Of a stretch of 64,000 nucleotides of DNA, positions 32,483 to 41,716 are shown one piece after another (within the stretch, counting starts at the first letter, position 1; every line of letters starts with the position of its first letter). The stretch is from Selenomonas sp. AE3005 (lineage in GTDB: Bacteria; Bacillota; Negativicutes; Selenomonadales; Selenomonadaceae): assembly GCF_000686945.1 (NCBI RefSeq), contig NZ_JMME01000012.1, positions 1 through 64,000 of the forward strand. Direction: 5' to 3'. The translations under genes and the position numbers were made by a program. The notes under the pieces were generated by a model. That model was not told the origin of the DNA, ran no database searches, and saw only the letters and a program-made list of their open reading frames with translations.

Positions 32483-34135
32483 ATGAGAACTATACCGACA
32501 AAAGAAACTCTGGAAATAGAATTCAAAAGTGATGTGAAATCCTATCCTGACCGTGATTTAGTTGAAGAAATTGTTGGCATGACCAATACCGTTGGTGGTG
32601 TGCTGTTTCTTGGCGTGGAAGATGACGGAACGATTACAGGTATTCAAAAAAAACATAAAGATGCTGTTGGCGTAACTGCATTGATTGCCAATAGTACCGT
32701 TCCGCCTATATCGGTCAGGGCAGAAGTGATAAAGGAAGAAAAGGAAGTTTTAAAGATAGAAATTCCCCGGAGCCGGGGGGTTGTGTCCACTTCTTCAGGG
32801 AAAATCCTGCGTCGTCGTCTCAAGCTAGATGGGTCACCAGAAGTGATTCCGATGTATTCCTATGAAATTCCTTCCAGGCTGTCTGAACTGGGATTATTGG
32901 ACTTTTCCGCACAACCGTTGGCAGGTGCAGTGCTCGATGACTTGGATCCGAATCAAAGAATTCGCTTGCGAAGGATAATCCAGAATAGACAGGGCGGTGA
33001 AAAGGCACTTCTCACGTTGCCGGATGATGAGTTGGATATTGCCCTTCGTCTGGTTACAGAGGTAGCCGGAAAATATGTTCCGACCATGACCGGTATGCTG
33101 CTGATTGGCAAAGAAGAGCGCATCGCGGAACTGATGCCAACAGCAAGGTCAACCTTTCAAGTCCTGGAGGGGACGGCAGTTCGTATCAATGAGGAGAGTT
33201 CAAAACCACTTTTGGAGCTGTTTGAAAACTATGAGACGTACTTAAAAGCATGGAATCCTGAGAGAGAAACGGAATATGGCCTCTTTCGAATTCCCATTCC
33301 AGAGTTTGACTGGGCTGCCTATCGAGAAGGTTTGGTGAATGCTTTCTGCCATAGAGACTATACTATGCTCGGCAGTGTGCGCGTATTGATTGATGATGAA
33401 GGCATGGTCATCAGCAATCCAGGTGGGTTCATTGATGGTGTAAATTTGAAAAACCTGTTGACTGTGGAACCGCATGGCAGAAATCCGGCGCTGGCAGATG
33501 CCATGAAACGAATTGGTTTGGCGGAAAAAACCGGACGCGGGATTGACCGTATTTATGAAGGTTCGATTATATTTGGCAGACCATGGCCTGATTATACGGA
33601 ATCGACAAGCCGTACGGTAAAGCTGTTTATTCAGCGGGCAAAAGCAAATCTGCCGTTTGCTAAACTTATTGCGGATGAACAAAGACGCCAACAAAAACCG
33701 TTGTCTATCTATACCTTGATGATTTTGTCACTGCTCAATGGTGAAAGAAGATGCAGTCTGGATAGAATCATAGAAGTTACCAATCTTAGTGAAAATAAAG
33801 TAAGAGCTGCTGTGGAAAACATGATTGAGACTGGTTTGTTAGAGGCATCTGGAAATGGCAAAAATCGTTCGTTCATTTTAGGGAAGAATGTTTATCGGGA
33901 AAAAAATGAATCGATAAAGTACGTTCGGCAGACTGATATTGACAGTATCAGACGTCCGGAACTGATTATGAAGTTGGCAAAGACCCAACAGGGTATCATT
34001 ACGAAACAGGATGTTATCGATTTGTTCAAAATATCTCCAGCACAAGCATATTCGTTGCTTAAACAGCTAAAAAATGAAAATAAGATTACATTGTTAAATG
34101 GGGGGAAATATGCTAGGTACAGGATTGTCGAGTGA
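32483..34135 (+). CDS. Schlafen-like AlbA_2 domain protein with RecG-type ATP-binding region
   Basis: A 550-aa protein. The N-terminal AlbA_2/Schlafen-type putative DNA-binding domain (about 8-125) has the family start ETLEIEFKSD and NTVGGVLFLGVEDDG. A middle domain ends in a HATPase_c_4-like region (about 275-385: FCHRDYTMLGSVRVLIDDEG, NPGGFIDGV, EKTGRGIDRIYEG). C-terminal winged-helix segments (about 405-550) follow. Such proteins are often transcription regulators or defence-associated. The TTAACTC array at its promoter suggests autoregulation (inference). It lies beside a resolvase fragment, so it was probably acquired. Confidence 0.85.
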   Translation: MRTIPTKETLEIEFKSDVKSYPDRDLVEEIVGMTNTVGGVLFLGVEDDGTITGIQKKHKDAVGVTALIANSTVPPISVRAEVIKEEKEVLKIEIPRSRGVVSTSSGKILRRRLKLDGSPEVIPMYSYEIPSRLSELGLLDFSAQPLAGAVLDDLDPNQRIRLRRIIQNRQGGEKALLTLPDDELDIALRLVTEVAGKYVPTMTGMLLIGKEERIAELMPTARSTFQVLEGTAVRINEESSKPLLELFENYETYLKAWNPERETEYGLFRIPIPEFDWAAYREGLVNAFCHRDYTMLGSVRVLIDDEGMVISNPGGFIDGVNLKNLLTVEPHGRNPALADAMKRIGLAEKTGRGIDRIYEGSIIFGRPWPDYTESTSRTVKLFIQRAKANLPFAKLIADEQRRQQKPLSIYTLMILSLLNGERRCSLDRIIEVTNLSENKVRAAVENMIETGLLEASGNGKNRSFILGKNVYREKNESIKYVRQTDIDSIRRPELIMKLAKTQQGIITKQDVIDLFKISPAQAYSLLKQLKNENKITLLNGGKYARYRIVE

Positions 34136-34183
34136 ACTGTAAACAACAGGTAGGAAGTTTTATGATGCGTGGCTATATATAGT

Positions 34184-34226
34184 AGCAAAAAGCCTGGTAC
34201 CATTTGAACGTACCAGGCTTTTTGCT
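34184..34226. terminator. Intrinsic terminator
   Basis: A 17-bp perfect stem, AGCAAAAAGCCTGGTAC with GTACCAGGCTTTTTGCT, with T and A runs suited to both directions. Confidence 0.85.
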
Positions 34227-34412
34227 GTTGAAATATTATGTTGCCTGCCAGTAATCCGTCACTCCATGGGCAATGGCTATGCTGATAGTGATAACCAACT
34301 TCCATTATAGAGAGGCTTTTTTCTTATACAGCAGGATTTTGTTAATTTGTGTAGAATTAACACCAATATTGGAAAAAAGAAACTGGTGACTACAGGAAAG
34401 GATGATAGGTCT

Positions 34413-35270
34413 ATGAAGGTTTTGGTCACGGGTGTGACCGGTCAGCTGGGACACGATTGTGTAAACGAGTTTATGAGCCGGGGCATAGAAGTCCGGGGCG
34501 TGTCCAGCCGGGATTTTTCCCTTACAGATGAAACGGCCGTAAAAAATTATCTTGCAGAATACAGGCCGGACGTAGTGATTCATGCGGCAGCCTATACGGC
34601 TGTAGATAAGGCTGAGGACGAGCAGGATGTGTGCATGGCTGTCAATGCGGACGGAACCCGGTACATTGCGCAGGCTTGCCAGGATATAGATGCGAAACTT
34701 ATTTATATCAGTACGGATTACGTATTCCCCGGGGAAGGGGAAGCTGATTATGAAGTGGCTGATACCAAAGGCCCTGTAAATGTTTATGGCCGGTCAAAAC
34801 TGGCCGGGGAACAGGCTGTGCAGGAACTGCTCACGAAATACTTCATTGTACGTATTTCCTGGGTGTTTGGCATCAATGGCAAAAACTTCATTCGGACGAT
34901 GTTAAAGCTGGCGGCCAGCCACAAGGAACTGACGGTGGTGGACGACCAGGTGGGTTCTCCGACATATACCAGGGACTTGGCTATTTTACTGGCCGATATG
35001 GCCGCTACGGAAAAATATGGTATTTATCATGCCACCAATGAAGGCGTATGCTCCTGGGCGGAGCTGGCGGAGGAAGTATTCCGTCAGGCCGGAAAAGAGG
35101 TCACAGTTACCCCGGTACCGTCAAGTGCTTATCCCACCAAGGCGCAGCGGCCGAAAAATTCCCGGCTGAGCAAGGCGTCGCTGACGGCGGCTGGCTTTTC
35201 TCTTTTGCCGCGCTGGCAGGATGCTGTGGGCCGGTATTTGATAGAATTGCAAAGTGTTGACAACTTATGA
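34413..35270 (+). CDS. rfbD: dTDP-4-dehydrorhamnose reductase
   Basis: A 285-aa SDR-fold reductase, the last step of dTDP-L-rhamnose synthesis for surface polysaccharide. The start at 34413 (MKVLVTGVTGQLG) follows AGGAAAGGA; the open frame extends further upstream without a ribosome site. It has the nucleotide motif TGVTGQLG (about 6-13), HAAAYTAVDKAE, the catalytic Y/K in NVYGRSKLAGE, RISWVFG, and the C-terminal TKAQRPKNSRLS typical of RfbD/RmlD. rfbA, rfbB and rfbC are not adjacent, so the pathway is split. Confidence 0.94.
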   Translation: MKVLVTGVTGQLGHDCVNEFMSRGIEVRGVSSRDFSLTDETAVKNYLAEYRPDVVIHAAAYTAVDKAEDEQDVCMAVNADGTRYIAQACQDIDAKLIYISTDYVFPGEGEADYEVADTKGPVNVYGRSKLAGEQAVQELLTKYFIVRISWVFGINGKNFIRTMLKLAASHKELTVVDDQVGSPTYTRDLAILLADMAATEKYGIYHATNEGVCSWAELAEEVFRQAGKEVTVTPVPSSAYPTKAQRPKNSRLSKASLTAAGFSLLPRWQDAVGRYLIELQSVDNL

Positions 35271-35285
35271 CTTGGTGGTGTTCGC

Positions 35286-35328
35286 GAGTCGTGTACATGT
35301 CTGGTAAATGTGTACGCGGCTCTTTTTA
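35286..35328 (+). terminator. Intrinsic terminator of rfbD
   Basis: GAGTCGTGTACA pairs with TGTGTACGCGGCTC (with mismatches) and is followed by TTTTTA. Confidence 0.75.
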
Positions 35329-35465
35329 TATAATAGCAAAAGTTCACCGTAAATAAACATTTTTACACCTAAGACCTTGCAAAAGTGTAATGTTTGATAT
35401 ATACTAACACATGTATCTTATAGATGAACGCACTTATTACAAAATATTTAGGGAGGATGATTAGC

Positions 35466-36713
35466 GTGTTCAGAAAGATTGGCAGAAAGTATCAGGAAAC
35501 TGCGCTCATCAAGCTAATCGCGGTCGGTTTAGTAATCGGCATTATCATAGCTTTGGCAGCACCGCAAATGGTGCCTCTGGTAGCTATTTTTGGTGATTTG
35601 TTTGTCAGAGCCTTAAAAGGGGTAGCCCCTATCTTAGTCTTTGTTTTGGTTATGAACGCCATGGCACAGAAAAATGCTGATGCCAGCGCGTCCATGCGCC
35701 CGATTGTGAAGTTGTATGTCATTGCAACTTTCCTGGCATCACTGGTGGCTGTAGCATATTCTTTTGCGTTCCCCACCACGCTGCACCTGCAGCTGGCTGA
35801 TGCAAAACTCACGCCGCCGAGCGGAATTTTGGAAGTATTGCATAACTTGGTGCTGAATGTAGTGGATAACCCCATTCATGCCATAGCCAGTGCCAATTAC
35901 ATCGGCATTCTGGCCTGGGGTGTGCTGACCGGTGTGGCTTTGCATAGTGCCTCAGATACGACCAAAGCAGCTTTGCAGGATTTTGCCAAGGCTGTAACCA
36001 AGCTCGTACAGTGGGTAATCCGTCTGGCTCCCTTCGGGATTATGGGGCTGGTGGCGGACGCTATTGGTACTAATGGCGCAGATGCTATCATGGGTTATTT
36101 CCATCTGCTGGCTGTGCTGCTGGGGGCTTTCTTCTCAGTGGCGCTCATCATGAATCCGCTGATTGTGTTCCTGCATATCCGCCGCAATCCTTATCCACTG
36201 GTACTCACGACTTTACGGGAAAGCGGTATTTATGCCTTCTTTACACGCAGCTCGGCTGCTAATATCCCTGTGAATATGGACCTCTGCGAGCGTCTGCATC
36301 TCAACAAGGATACGTATTCGATTTCCATTCCCCTTGGGGCTACCATCAATATGAGTGGGGCGGCTATCACCATTGCGGTGCTGTCCCTGGCATGTGCCCA
36401 TACCCTGGGGATTAACGTAGACCTGCCCACGGCGCTGCTGCTGTGCATTATCGCCACGGTAGGTGCCTGCGGTGCCTCCGGCGTAGCTGGCGGTTCCCTG
36501 CTGCTCATTCCGGTGGCCTGCTCCTCTTTCGGTATCAGCAATGATATTGCCATGCAGGTGGTAGGCGTCGGTTTCATCATCGGCGTGCTGCAGGATTCCT
36601 GTGAAACGGCGCTCAACAGTTCCAGTGATGTGCTCTTTACCGCTACGGCGGAACTGACTCAAAAGGCCAAAGAAGGCACATTGACAGCTGAAGATTTGGT
36701 AGCGAAAAATTGA
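35466..36713 (+). CDS. sstT: Serine/threonine:sodium symporter
   Basis: A 415-aa inner-membrane dicarboxylate/amino-acid:cation symporter of the SstT branch. The GTG start at 35466 has AGGGAGG at 9 bp and gives the usual length (about 414). An upstream in-frame extension lacks a ribosome site. Eight helices plus two hairpin loops are expected. Family signatures include [40 protein letters not shown] and the C-terminal [18 protein letters not shown]. It imports serine and threonine with sodium. Confidence 0.95.
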   Translation: MFRKIGRKYQETALIKLIAVGLVIGIIIALAAPQMVPLVAIFGDLFVRALKGVAPILVFVLVMNAMAQKNADASASMRPIVKLYVIATFLASLVAVAYSFAFPTTLHLQLADAKLTPPSGILEVLHNLVLNVVDNPIHAIASANYIGILAWGVLTGVALHSASDTTKAALQDFAKAVTKLVQWVIRLAPFGIMGLVADAIGTNGADAIMGYFHLLAVLLGAFFSVALIMNPLIVFLHIRRNPYPLVLTTLRESGIYAFFTRSSAANIPVNMDLCERLHLNKDTYSISIPLGATINMSGAAITIAVLSLACAHTLGINVDLPTALLLCIIATVGACGASGVAGGSLLLIPVACSSFGISNDIAMQVVGVGFIIGVLQDSCETALNSSSDVLFTATAELTQKAKEGTLTAEDLVAKN

Positions 36714-36729
36714 TAGCTAATAGTTAATT

Positions 36730-36766
36730 CAGGCCGCTGTCCTTAGGGACAGCGGCCTGTTGCTGT
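36730..36766 (+). terminator. Hairpin terminator of sstT
   Basis: A perfect 13-bp stem, CAGGCCGCTGTCC with GGACAGCGGCCTG, loop TTAG. The tail is only moderately T-rich. Confidence 0.7.
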
Positions 36767-36845
36767 TGAGGGTGGAAAAATACTATCATATAGAGTATAA
36801 TATATTAAAATATTTCCATCACACATGGACAAAGAAGGCGGTAGT

Positions 36846-37412
36846 ATGGATTTACAGCAGCGGAACTGGCGTAAGCCGTTGGCTGGAGTGGTACTTTTGC
36901 TGTTGCTGCTAACAGGGGCTTGGTGTGTTAATGATACGCCAGAGCCTCCTGTTGTGCTGCAAAAAGAACCTGAAAGGAATAAAGCCGGACAAGGGCCGGC
37001 AGAGGTTAAGGGACTGGCTGAGGCAGATAACAGCAAGCCGCTGCGCAATCCCTTTTCCCTGCTGCATGAAACAGAGGCGGAGGCCGGAAGGCTGGCAGCT
37101 GGGCCGGAAGAACCTGTGCTGTCAGGTGGGAAAGATACAGCCAAGGCCGCGCCGTCAGCACAGTCGGTACAGGCACAGCCGGCAAAATCTAAGGCCGTTG
37201 ATGATATTGTCCTGTGTGGAATCGCTGAGGGAGCCGGTGGGCGGCTGGCTCTGGTGCGTGTGGGCGGCACGACGGCGGCGGTAGCAGCTGGTGAGATGGT
37301 GCAGGGCTGGCAGATTACAGCCATTGGCACGTCCTCAGTGGTGGCCTGCCGTGACGGACAGGAGCGTAATTTAGCGATAACATCCGATAGGGAAGGGGCT
37401 GGGGAAAAATGA
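36846..37412 (+). CDS. PilP/GspC-like inner-membrane protein
   Basis: A 188-aa protein: a short cytoplasmic start, one membrane helix (about 10-29), a long proline/alanine-rich periplasmic linker (about 30-120), and a C-terminal domain of about 65 residues (VLCGIAEGAGGRLALVRVGG, then GEMVQGWQITAIGTSSVVA). This resembles the homology-region or PilP fold that bridges to a secretin. It overlaps the secretin by 4 bp, which supports that role. The start could also be ATG at 36825. Family assignment rests on architecture and context rather than strong sequence identity. Confidence 0.7.
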   Translation: MDLQQRNWRKPLAGVVLLLLLLTGAWCVNDTPEPPVVLQKEPERNKAGQGPAEVKGLAEADNSKPLRNPFSLLHETEAEAGRLAAGPEEPVLSGGKDTAKAAPSAQSVQAQPAKSKAVDDIVLCGIAEGAGGRLALVRVGGTTAAVAAGEMVQGWQITAIGTSSVVACRDGQERNLAITSDREGAGEK

Positions 37413-38743
37413 TACGTCTTTGGCAGAGAATTATCGGCAGTTGTTTGTTAGGCTGGCTTTGGGGGAGTGCTGCCTGGTGCGGTGCTGAGCCGGTACATAT
37501 GAACGTACAGGACGCCGACGCCGGGGCCGTACTTATGTCAGCTGCCCGGCTGGGAGGTTATAATCTGATTTTAGGCGATGCTGCTCTGGGCAAAGTTACC
37601 CTGCGGATTGAGGAGGAACCGCAGCGTATTATGGAGCTGGTGGCTGCCTCGCAGGGCCTGCTGCTCGAACGCTATGATAATGTCTATGTGGTAACATCAC
37701 CGGCCAAGAACGGCCGCAACCGCCGGGTGCATGTCTATAAGTCACGCTATGCTAATCCCCATGATTTGGCCAGAGTGGCAAATTTATCTTTATCGTTGGC
37801 AGGAAAATCAGATAATCTGACGAAAGATAAAACTAATGGCAAGTCTGCGCAGGTTAAAGCGGCTGACAGCAGTAATGCAGAAAGGCAGCGCGTTATTGTG
37901 GACGATGCCACGGAATCGGTGGTCTTTTACGGGACGGAGGCTGAGGCCCGTGAACTGGATACGGTTCTTAGACGGCTGGACGTGCCTGCTGAGCAGGTGT
38001 TGCTGGAGGCCAAAGTAGTGGCATTATCCAAGAACGCCGCCAAGGACCTGGGCATAGAATGGGAATGGTCCAAGCTGCCCAATTACCCGGAACACAGCAA
38101 GACTTATCATAATGCGGGTAAAAGCAATGAGCGCATTGATTACGATACCAAACGCTCATATAAAGGGAAAACGGGTAATATTCCCGGAATTATTCAATTC
38201 GGCCGCGGGCCGGAAGGATATCCCTTTGAATTTTACTTTGGTGCCAAGCTGAATGCCCTGTTGTCAGATGGCAAGGCGGATATATTGGCCCGCCCTAATA
38301 TCACCACCATTCAGGGGCATGAGGCTGTGATTAACATTGGCGGTGATGTGCCGGTGCCTACTCAGTCGGTAACGGATTCCACCACGACCACGACGGTGAC
38401 ATACCGTCAGGCCGGAATTATCCTGCGGTGTACACCGCGCGTAAATGCCAATGGCGAAATAACGGCACAGGTGCATACCGAGGTCAGCACGCCGGAGTTT
38501 GTCACGGATTTGAAGGCGTATCGTTTTCAAAAGCGCAGTGCTGATACAACCGTGCGTCTGCAGGACGGGGAAACCATGGTTATCGGCGGCCTCATTGGCA
38601 GTGAGGATTCACGTACCATGAGCAAGATACCCTTTTTAGGGGATATCCCTATATTAGGCGCGTTTTTTAAACATGTACAACATAGTCACACGGAGTCGGA
38701 GGTCATGATTTTCCTCAAAGCTCACGTGCTGCCTAAAACATAG
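37409..38743 (+). CDS. Secretin (GspD/PilQ family)
   Basis: A 444-aa outer-membrane channel protein. A signal peptide (cleavage near WCGA-EP, about 26) precedes an N-terminal secretin/STN-type domain (about 28-95), an N1-like domain (about 105-190) and the secretin core (about 195-440). Core motifs are LLSDGKADILARPNITTIQGHEA, VTYRQAGIILRCTPRVN and TTVRLQDGETMVIGGLI. It would form a gated ring for a type II system, type IV pilus or competence machine. At 444 aa it is short, with few N domains. No ATPase, platform protein or pilin genes are nearby. Confidence 0.9.
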   Translation: MIRLWQRIIGSCLLGWLWGSAAWCGAEPVHMNVQDADAGAVLMSAARLGGYNLILGDAALGKVTLRIEEEPQRIMELVAASQGLLLERYDNVYVVTSPAKNGRNRRVHVYKSRYANPHDLARVANLSLSLAGKSDNLTKDKTNGKSAQVKAADSSNAERQRVIVDDATESVVFYGTEAEARELDTVLRRLDVPAEQVLLEAKVVALSKNAAKDLGIEWEWSKLPNYPEHSKTYHNAGKSNERIDYDTKRSYKGKTGNIPGIIQFGRGPEGYPFEFYFGAKLNALLSDGKADILARPNITTIQGHEAVINIGGDVPVPTQSVTDSTTTTTVTYRQAGIILRCTPRVNANGEITAQVHTEVSTPEFVTDLKAYRFQKRSADTTVRLQDGETMVIGGLIGSEDSRTMSKIPFLGDIPILGAFFKHVQHSHTESEVMIFLKAHVLPKT

Positions 38744-38771
38744 TTATGAATGAATATGGAGGGCTGTAATC

Positions 38772-39443
38772 ATGGCGATAAAGATACTGATAGCAGATGA
38801 CCATACGCTGCTGCGGCAAGGGATAAAGCGTGTACTGAACTTTGAGGACGGTTTTGAGGTCATCGGTGAGGCTGAGGACGGTCAGGAGGCCGTGGCCCGG
38901 ACCTTGATGCTGCAACCGGATATTCTGCTGCTCGATATCAATATGCCGGGACTCAGCGGTCTGGAGGTTGTAACCCAGTTAAAGAAGGCTGAGTGTGAAA
39001 CGAAAATCATTGCCCTCACTATCCACGACAGTGACAATTATGTGCTGGAAATGCTGAAAAATGGTGCGCTGGGCTATCTGCTGAAAGATGTAGAGCCGGC
39101 GGTGCTGGTGAAGGCCATTCACATGGTAAATGACGGTAATCCCTTTGTTTATCCGCAGCTTGCGGAACGCTTGTTTGGCAGTACCTCCGTAACTGATGAT
39201 GTGGAAACGCGGGCCAAGGAAATGCTGGATGAAAGCCGCGGTGAACGACTTACAGCCCGGGAGATGGATGTGCTGGAATGTGTGGCCAAGGGCTATTCCA
39301 ATCAGGATATCGCCAAGGCGTTGGGCCTGAGTGAAAAAACGGTCAAAAATCACATGACCAGGGTTCTGCGGAAACTGAAGGTGGAGGACCGGACACAGGC
39401 TTTGGTTTATGTGCTGAAAAATAAAATCATATCTTTGGATTGA
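38772..39443 (+). CDS. NarL/LuxR-family response regulator
   Basis: A 223-aa regulator. The receiver (about 4-120) has DDHTLLRQG, phosphorylated Asp in LLLDINMPGLSG, and LKDVEP. A C-terminal LuxR-type HTH (about 155-215) has LTAREMDVLECVAKGYSNQDIAKALGLSEKTVKNHM. GGAGGG precedes the start. No kinase is adjacent, so it is an orphan. It lies 28 bp after the secretin and could be cotranscribed with it. Confidence 0.93.
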   Translation: MAIKILIADDHTLLRQGIKRVLNFEDGFEVIGEAEDGQEAVARTLMLQPDILLLDINMPGLSGLEVVTQLKKAECETKIIALTIHDSDNYVLEMLKNGALGYLLKDVEPAVLVKAIHMVNDGNPFVYPQLAERLFGSTSVTDDVETRAKEMLDESRGERLTAREMDVLECVAKGYSNQDIAKALGLSEKTVKNHMTRVLRKLKVEDRTQALVYVLKNKIISLD

Positions 39444-39780
39444 ATTGTGCGGCTGCAAAGCCCCATAAGGCCGGGAACTGCATTTTCTTTTCTTTGGTAA
39501 CTTTGATGCTGATGCGCGTGTATGAAATCAATATGTCCGGCAGTCTTTTCCTTACCCTGTGGGTTTCGGTGTGCATTATGGCCAGGGAGAATAATATGCT
39601 GGAAGAAGAGAAATACTTCGCCTGATTTTCTTGTATAAATCTCCAAAAGCAGAAGTCGAAAAATTGTTGATTTCTGCTTTTTTTTCATGGCTGTATAGGG
39701 TATAATAAAAGCAGTATAAAATTATGAATTCGATTCGTAATTGAGAGGTGTTCACAAACGGCAAAGTGGAAGGTGATAAG
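39444..39780 (+). other. Gap after the LuxR regulator, with a terminator and a doubtful small frame
   Basis: A 337-bp gap. A plus-strand frame from 39440 to 39625 (TTG start) ends with SGSLFLTLWVSVCIMAREN, which could be one membrane helix, but no ribosome site supports any of its starts. A terminator-like hairpin AAAAGCAGAA/TTCTGCTTTT with T8 lies at 39645-39685. A TATAAT-like box near 39705 probably starts the tetrapyrrole operon. Confidence 0.4.
39645..39685 (+). terminator. Intrinsic terminator before the tetrapyrrole operon
   Basis: AAAAGCAGAA pairs with TTCTGCTTTT across a 17-nt loop, followed by a run of Ts. Confidence 0.8.
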
Positions 39781-40443
39781 GTGCTTTATCCGCTGAATTT
39801 GGAACTGGAAGGCAGGAAATGTGCCATCATCGGCGGTGGACAGGTGGCAGCCCGTAAAGCTGCCGGCTTGCTGGCTGCCGGTGCCCAGGTGACGGTTATT
39901 GCACCGCAAATTGCCGACAGCCTGCAAAAGCTGGTTGCCGCCGGGCGGATAAAATGGCTGCAGGAATCGTACCAGCAGGGTATGCTGCAGGCGCTGGCAC
40001 CGCTTTTGGTGTTTTGTACGGCAGATGATAAAGCGGCCAATCAGGCGGCTCTTAGCGAGGCACGGCAGCTGGGGGCTCTGGTCAATGCGGCGTCTTTGCC
40101 GGAGCAGACGGATTTTACGGTACCTTCCCATATTGAGCGGGGGGATTTGCTGCTGACGGTTTCTACCGGCGGTGTGAGTCCTGCCTTTGCCAAACTCCTG
40201 CGTGAGCGGCTGGAGAGGGAATACCCGGTGTATTTTGGTGAATTTTTGGTACGGCTGGCAGCCTTGCGGCAGGAGGTAAAGGGGATTCCTGGCGGCAGCA
40301 GGGAACATGAACGCTTGTGGCGGCTGGCTCTTAGCGATGGTATTATAGATTTGGTGAGAGATGGTCATTTGGACCAGGCGGAGGAAGAGATAAGAAATGG
40401 AATTACTAATGCTGGGATTAAACCACAAGACGGCACCTGTTGA
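39781..40443 (+). CDS. Precorrin-2 dehydrogenase/sirohydrochlorin ferrochelatase (SirC/CysG N-terminal type)
   Basis: A 220-aa protein. The GTG start at 39781 follows GGAAGG at 7 bp; the open frame extends upstream without a good site. The NAD-binding motif CAIIGGGQVAARKAAGLL (about 14-31), NAASLPEQTDFTVPS and STGGVSPAFAKLLRERLE (about 122-139) are typical. It oxidises precorrin-2 to sirohydrochlorin and may insert iron to make sirohaem. The end overlaps hemA by 47 bp, tying it to the tetrapyrrole operon. Confidence 0.9.
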   Translation: MLYPLNLELEGRKCAIIGGGQVAARKAAGLLAAGAQVTVIAPQIADSLQKLVAAGRIKWLQESYQQGMLQALAPLLVFCTADDKAANQAALSEARQLGALVNAASLPEQTDFTVPSHIERGDLLLTVSTGGVSPAFAKLLRERLEREYPVYFGEFLVRLAALRQEVKGIPGGSREHERLWRLALSDGIIDLVRDGHLDQAEEEIRNGITNAGIKPQDGTC

Positions 40444-41716
40444 TGTCCGGGAAAGGTTTTCCATTCCGAAAGCGGCAGTGAAAAATGGCCTGGCTAATCT
40501 GGGAGCCTATGAGGGGATTTTAGAGGCGGTTGTACTCTCCACCTGCAATCGCAGTGAAATGTATGCAGTGGTGGACGATGCACAAAGGGATTTAGCCACT
40601 TTGAAACAGTTCCTGTTTGACCTGACGGGGAATGAAGAAGATATTGACGAATATCTTTATACTTACGTCAATGAAGAATGCATTGAGCATTTGTTCCGGG
40701 TAGCGTCAAGCCTTGATTCTTTGGTACTGGGCGAAGGACAGATTCTTTCCCAGGTCAAGGAGGCCTATGCCATGGGCCGGGAGGCCGGTACTACCAGTAC
40801 GGTACTTAATACGCTGTTTCATCGGGCGATTGCCACGGGCAAGCGCGTGCGTACGGAAACGAGAATTCAGTTTAATTCCGTATCGGTCAGCTACGCCGCT
40901 GTGGAGCTGGCCCGGGAGGCTTTGGGCGAACTGCATGAGGCCAGTGCGCTGATTTTTGGTGCCGGAAAGATGGCCGAACTCACGGCGCAGCATTTAATTT
41001 CCCGGGGCGTTAAGAAAATCTATGTAGCCAACCGTCATATTGAACGGGCGCAGCTGTTGGCTGAGCAGTTTAATGGCGAGGCTGTTCCCTTTGACGAGGC
41101 GATGAAACGGGCCGTTGACGTAGATGTGATTGTCACTTCTACGGGGGCGCCGCATTATGTCATCAAGTCTTGGGAAACGCGGCAGCTGATGTCCAAACGT
41201 AAGGGACGTCCCCTGTTTTTGATTGACATTGCCGTACCGCGCGATGTGGACCCGGAAGTGGGCGATATCAAGGGCGTGACACTTTATAATATCGACGCTT
41301 TGGAAGAAGTGGTAGATGAACACATCGAGGAACGCCGGCAGGAGGCCAGACAGGCGGAAATAATTGTGGCCGAGGAAGTGGCGTCCATTGAGGATAAGTT
41401 CCAGTACCTGTCGTTCCGTCCCCTGATGGCTCTGTTATCTGACCGCTGCGAGCGCATTCGCCAGCGTGAGGTCAAACGGGCCAGCTCCAAACTGCCGGAC
41501 CTTACAGATGATGAATGGCGGCAGGTGGAACACATGAGCCGCATGATTGTGCGCAAGATTCTGCGCATGCCCATGATGAAACTCAACGCCTCCGCTGGTA
41601 CGGAAAATGAACAGTTTTATATCGATGCTATGCGGAAATTATTCAAATTAGACATGATAGGAGAGACGGCTACCAGTGAAGAAAGACACAATCGTTATCG
41701 GTACGCGGAGCAGTAA
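40397..41716 (+). CDS. hemA: Glutamyl-tRNA reductase
   Basis: A 439-aa NADPH enzyme that makes glutamate-1-semialdehyde from Glu-tRNA, the first committed C5-pathway step. The start MELLMLGLNHKTAPVDVRE is canonical, and the catalytic Cys50 lies in VVLSTCNRSEMY. SLVLGEGQILSQVKEAY, the Rossmann segment ALIFGAGKMAELTAQHL and DIAVPRDVDPEVG follow, with a C-terminal dimerisation domain. It overlaps the preceding gene by 47 bp and hemC by 41 bp. These long overlaps suggest strict coupling. Confidence 0.97.
   Translation: MELLMLGLNHKTAPVDVRERFSIPKAAVKNGLANLGAYEGILEAVVLSTCNRSEMYAVVDDAQRDLATLKQFLFDLTGNEEDIDEYLYTYVNEECIEHLFRVASSLDSLVLGEGQILSQVKEAYAMGREAGTTSTVLNTLFHRAIATGKRVRTETRIQFNSVSVSYAAVELAREALGELHEASALIFGAGKMAELTAQHLISRGVKKIYVANRHIERAQLLAEQFNGEAVPFDEAMKRAVDVDVIVTSTGAPHYVIKSWETRQLMSKRKGRPLFLIDIAVPRDVDPEVGDIKGVTLYNIDALEEVVDEHIEERRQEARQAEIIVAEEVASIEDKFQYLSFRPLMALLSDRCERIRQREVKRASSKLPDLTDDEWRQVEHMSRMIVRKILRMPMMKLNASAGTENEQFYIDAMRKLFKLDMIGETATSEERHNRYRYAEQ

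Noticed and set aside
39440-39625. 61-codon frame with a possible membrane helix after the LuxR regulator
   Set aside because: TTG start without ribosome site. Kept only as a note in the gap description.
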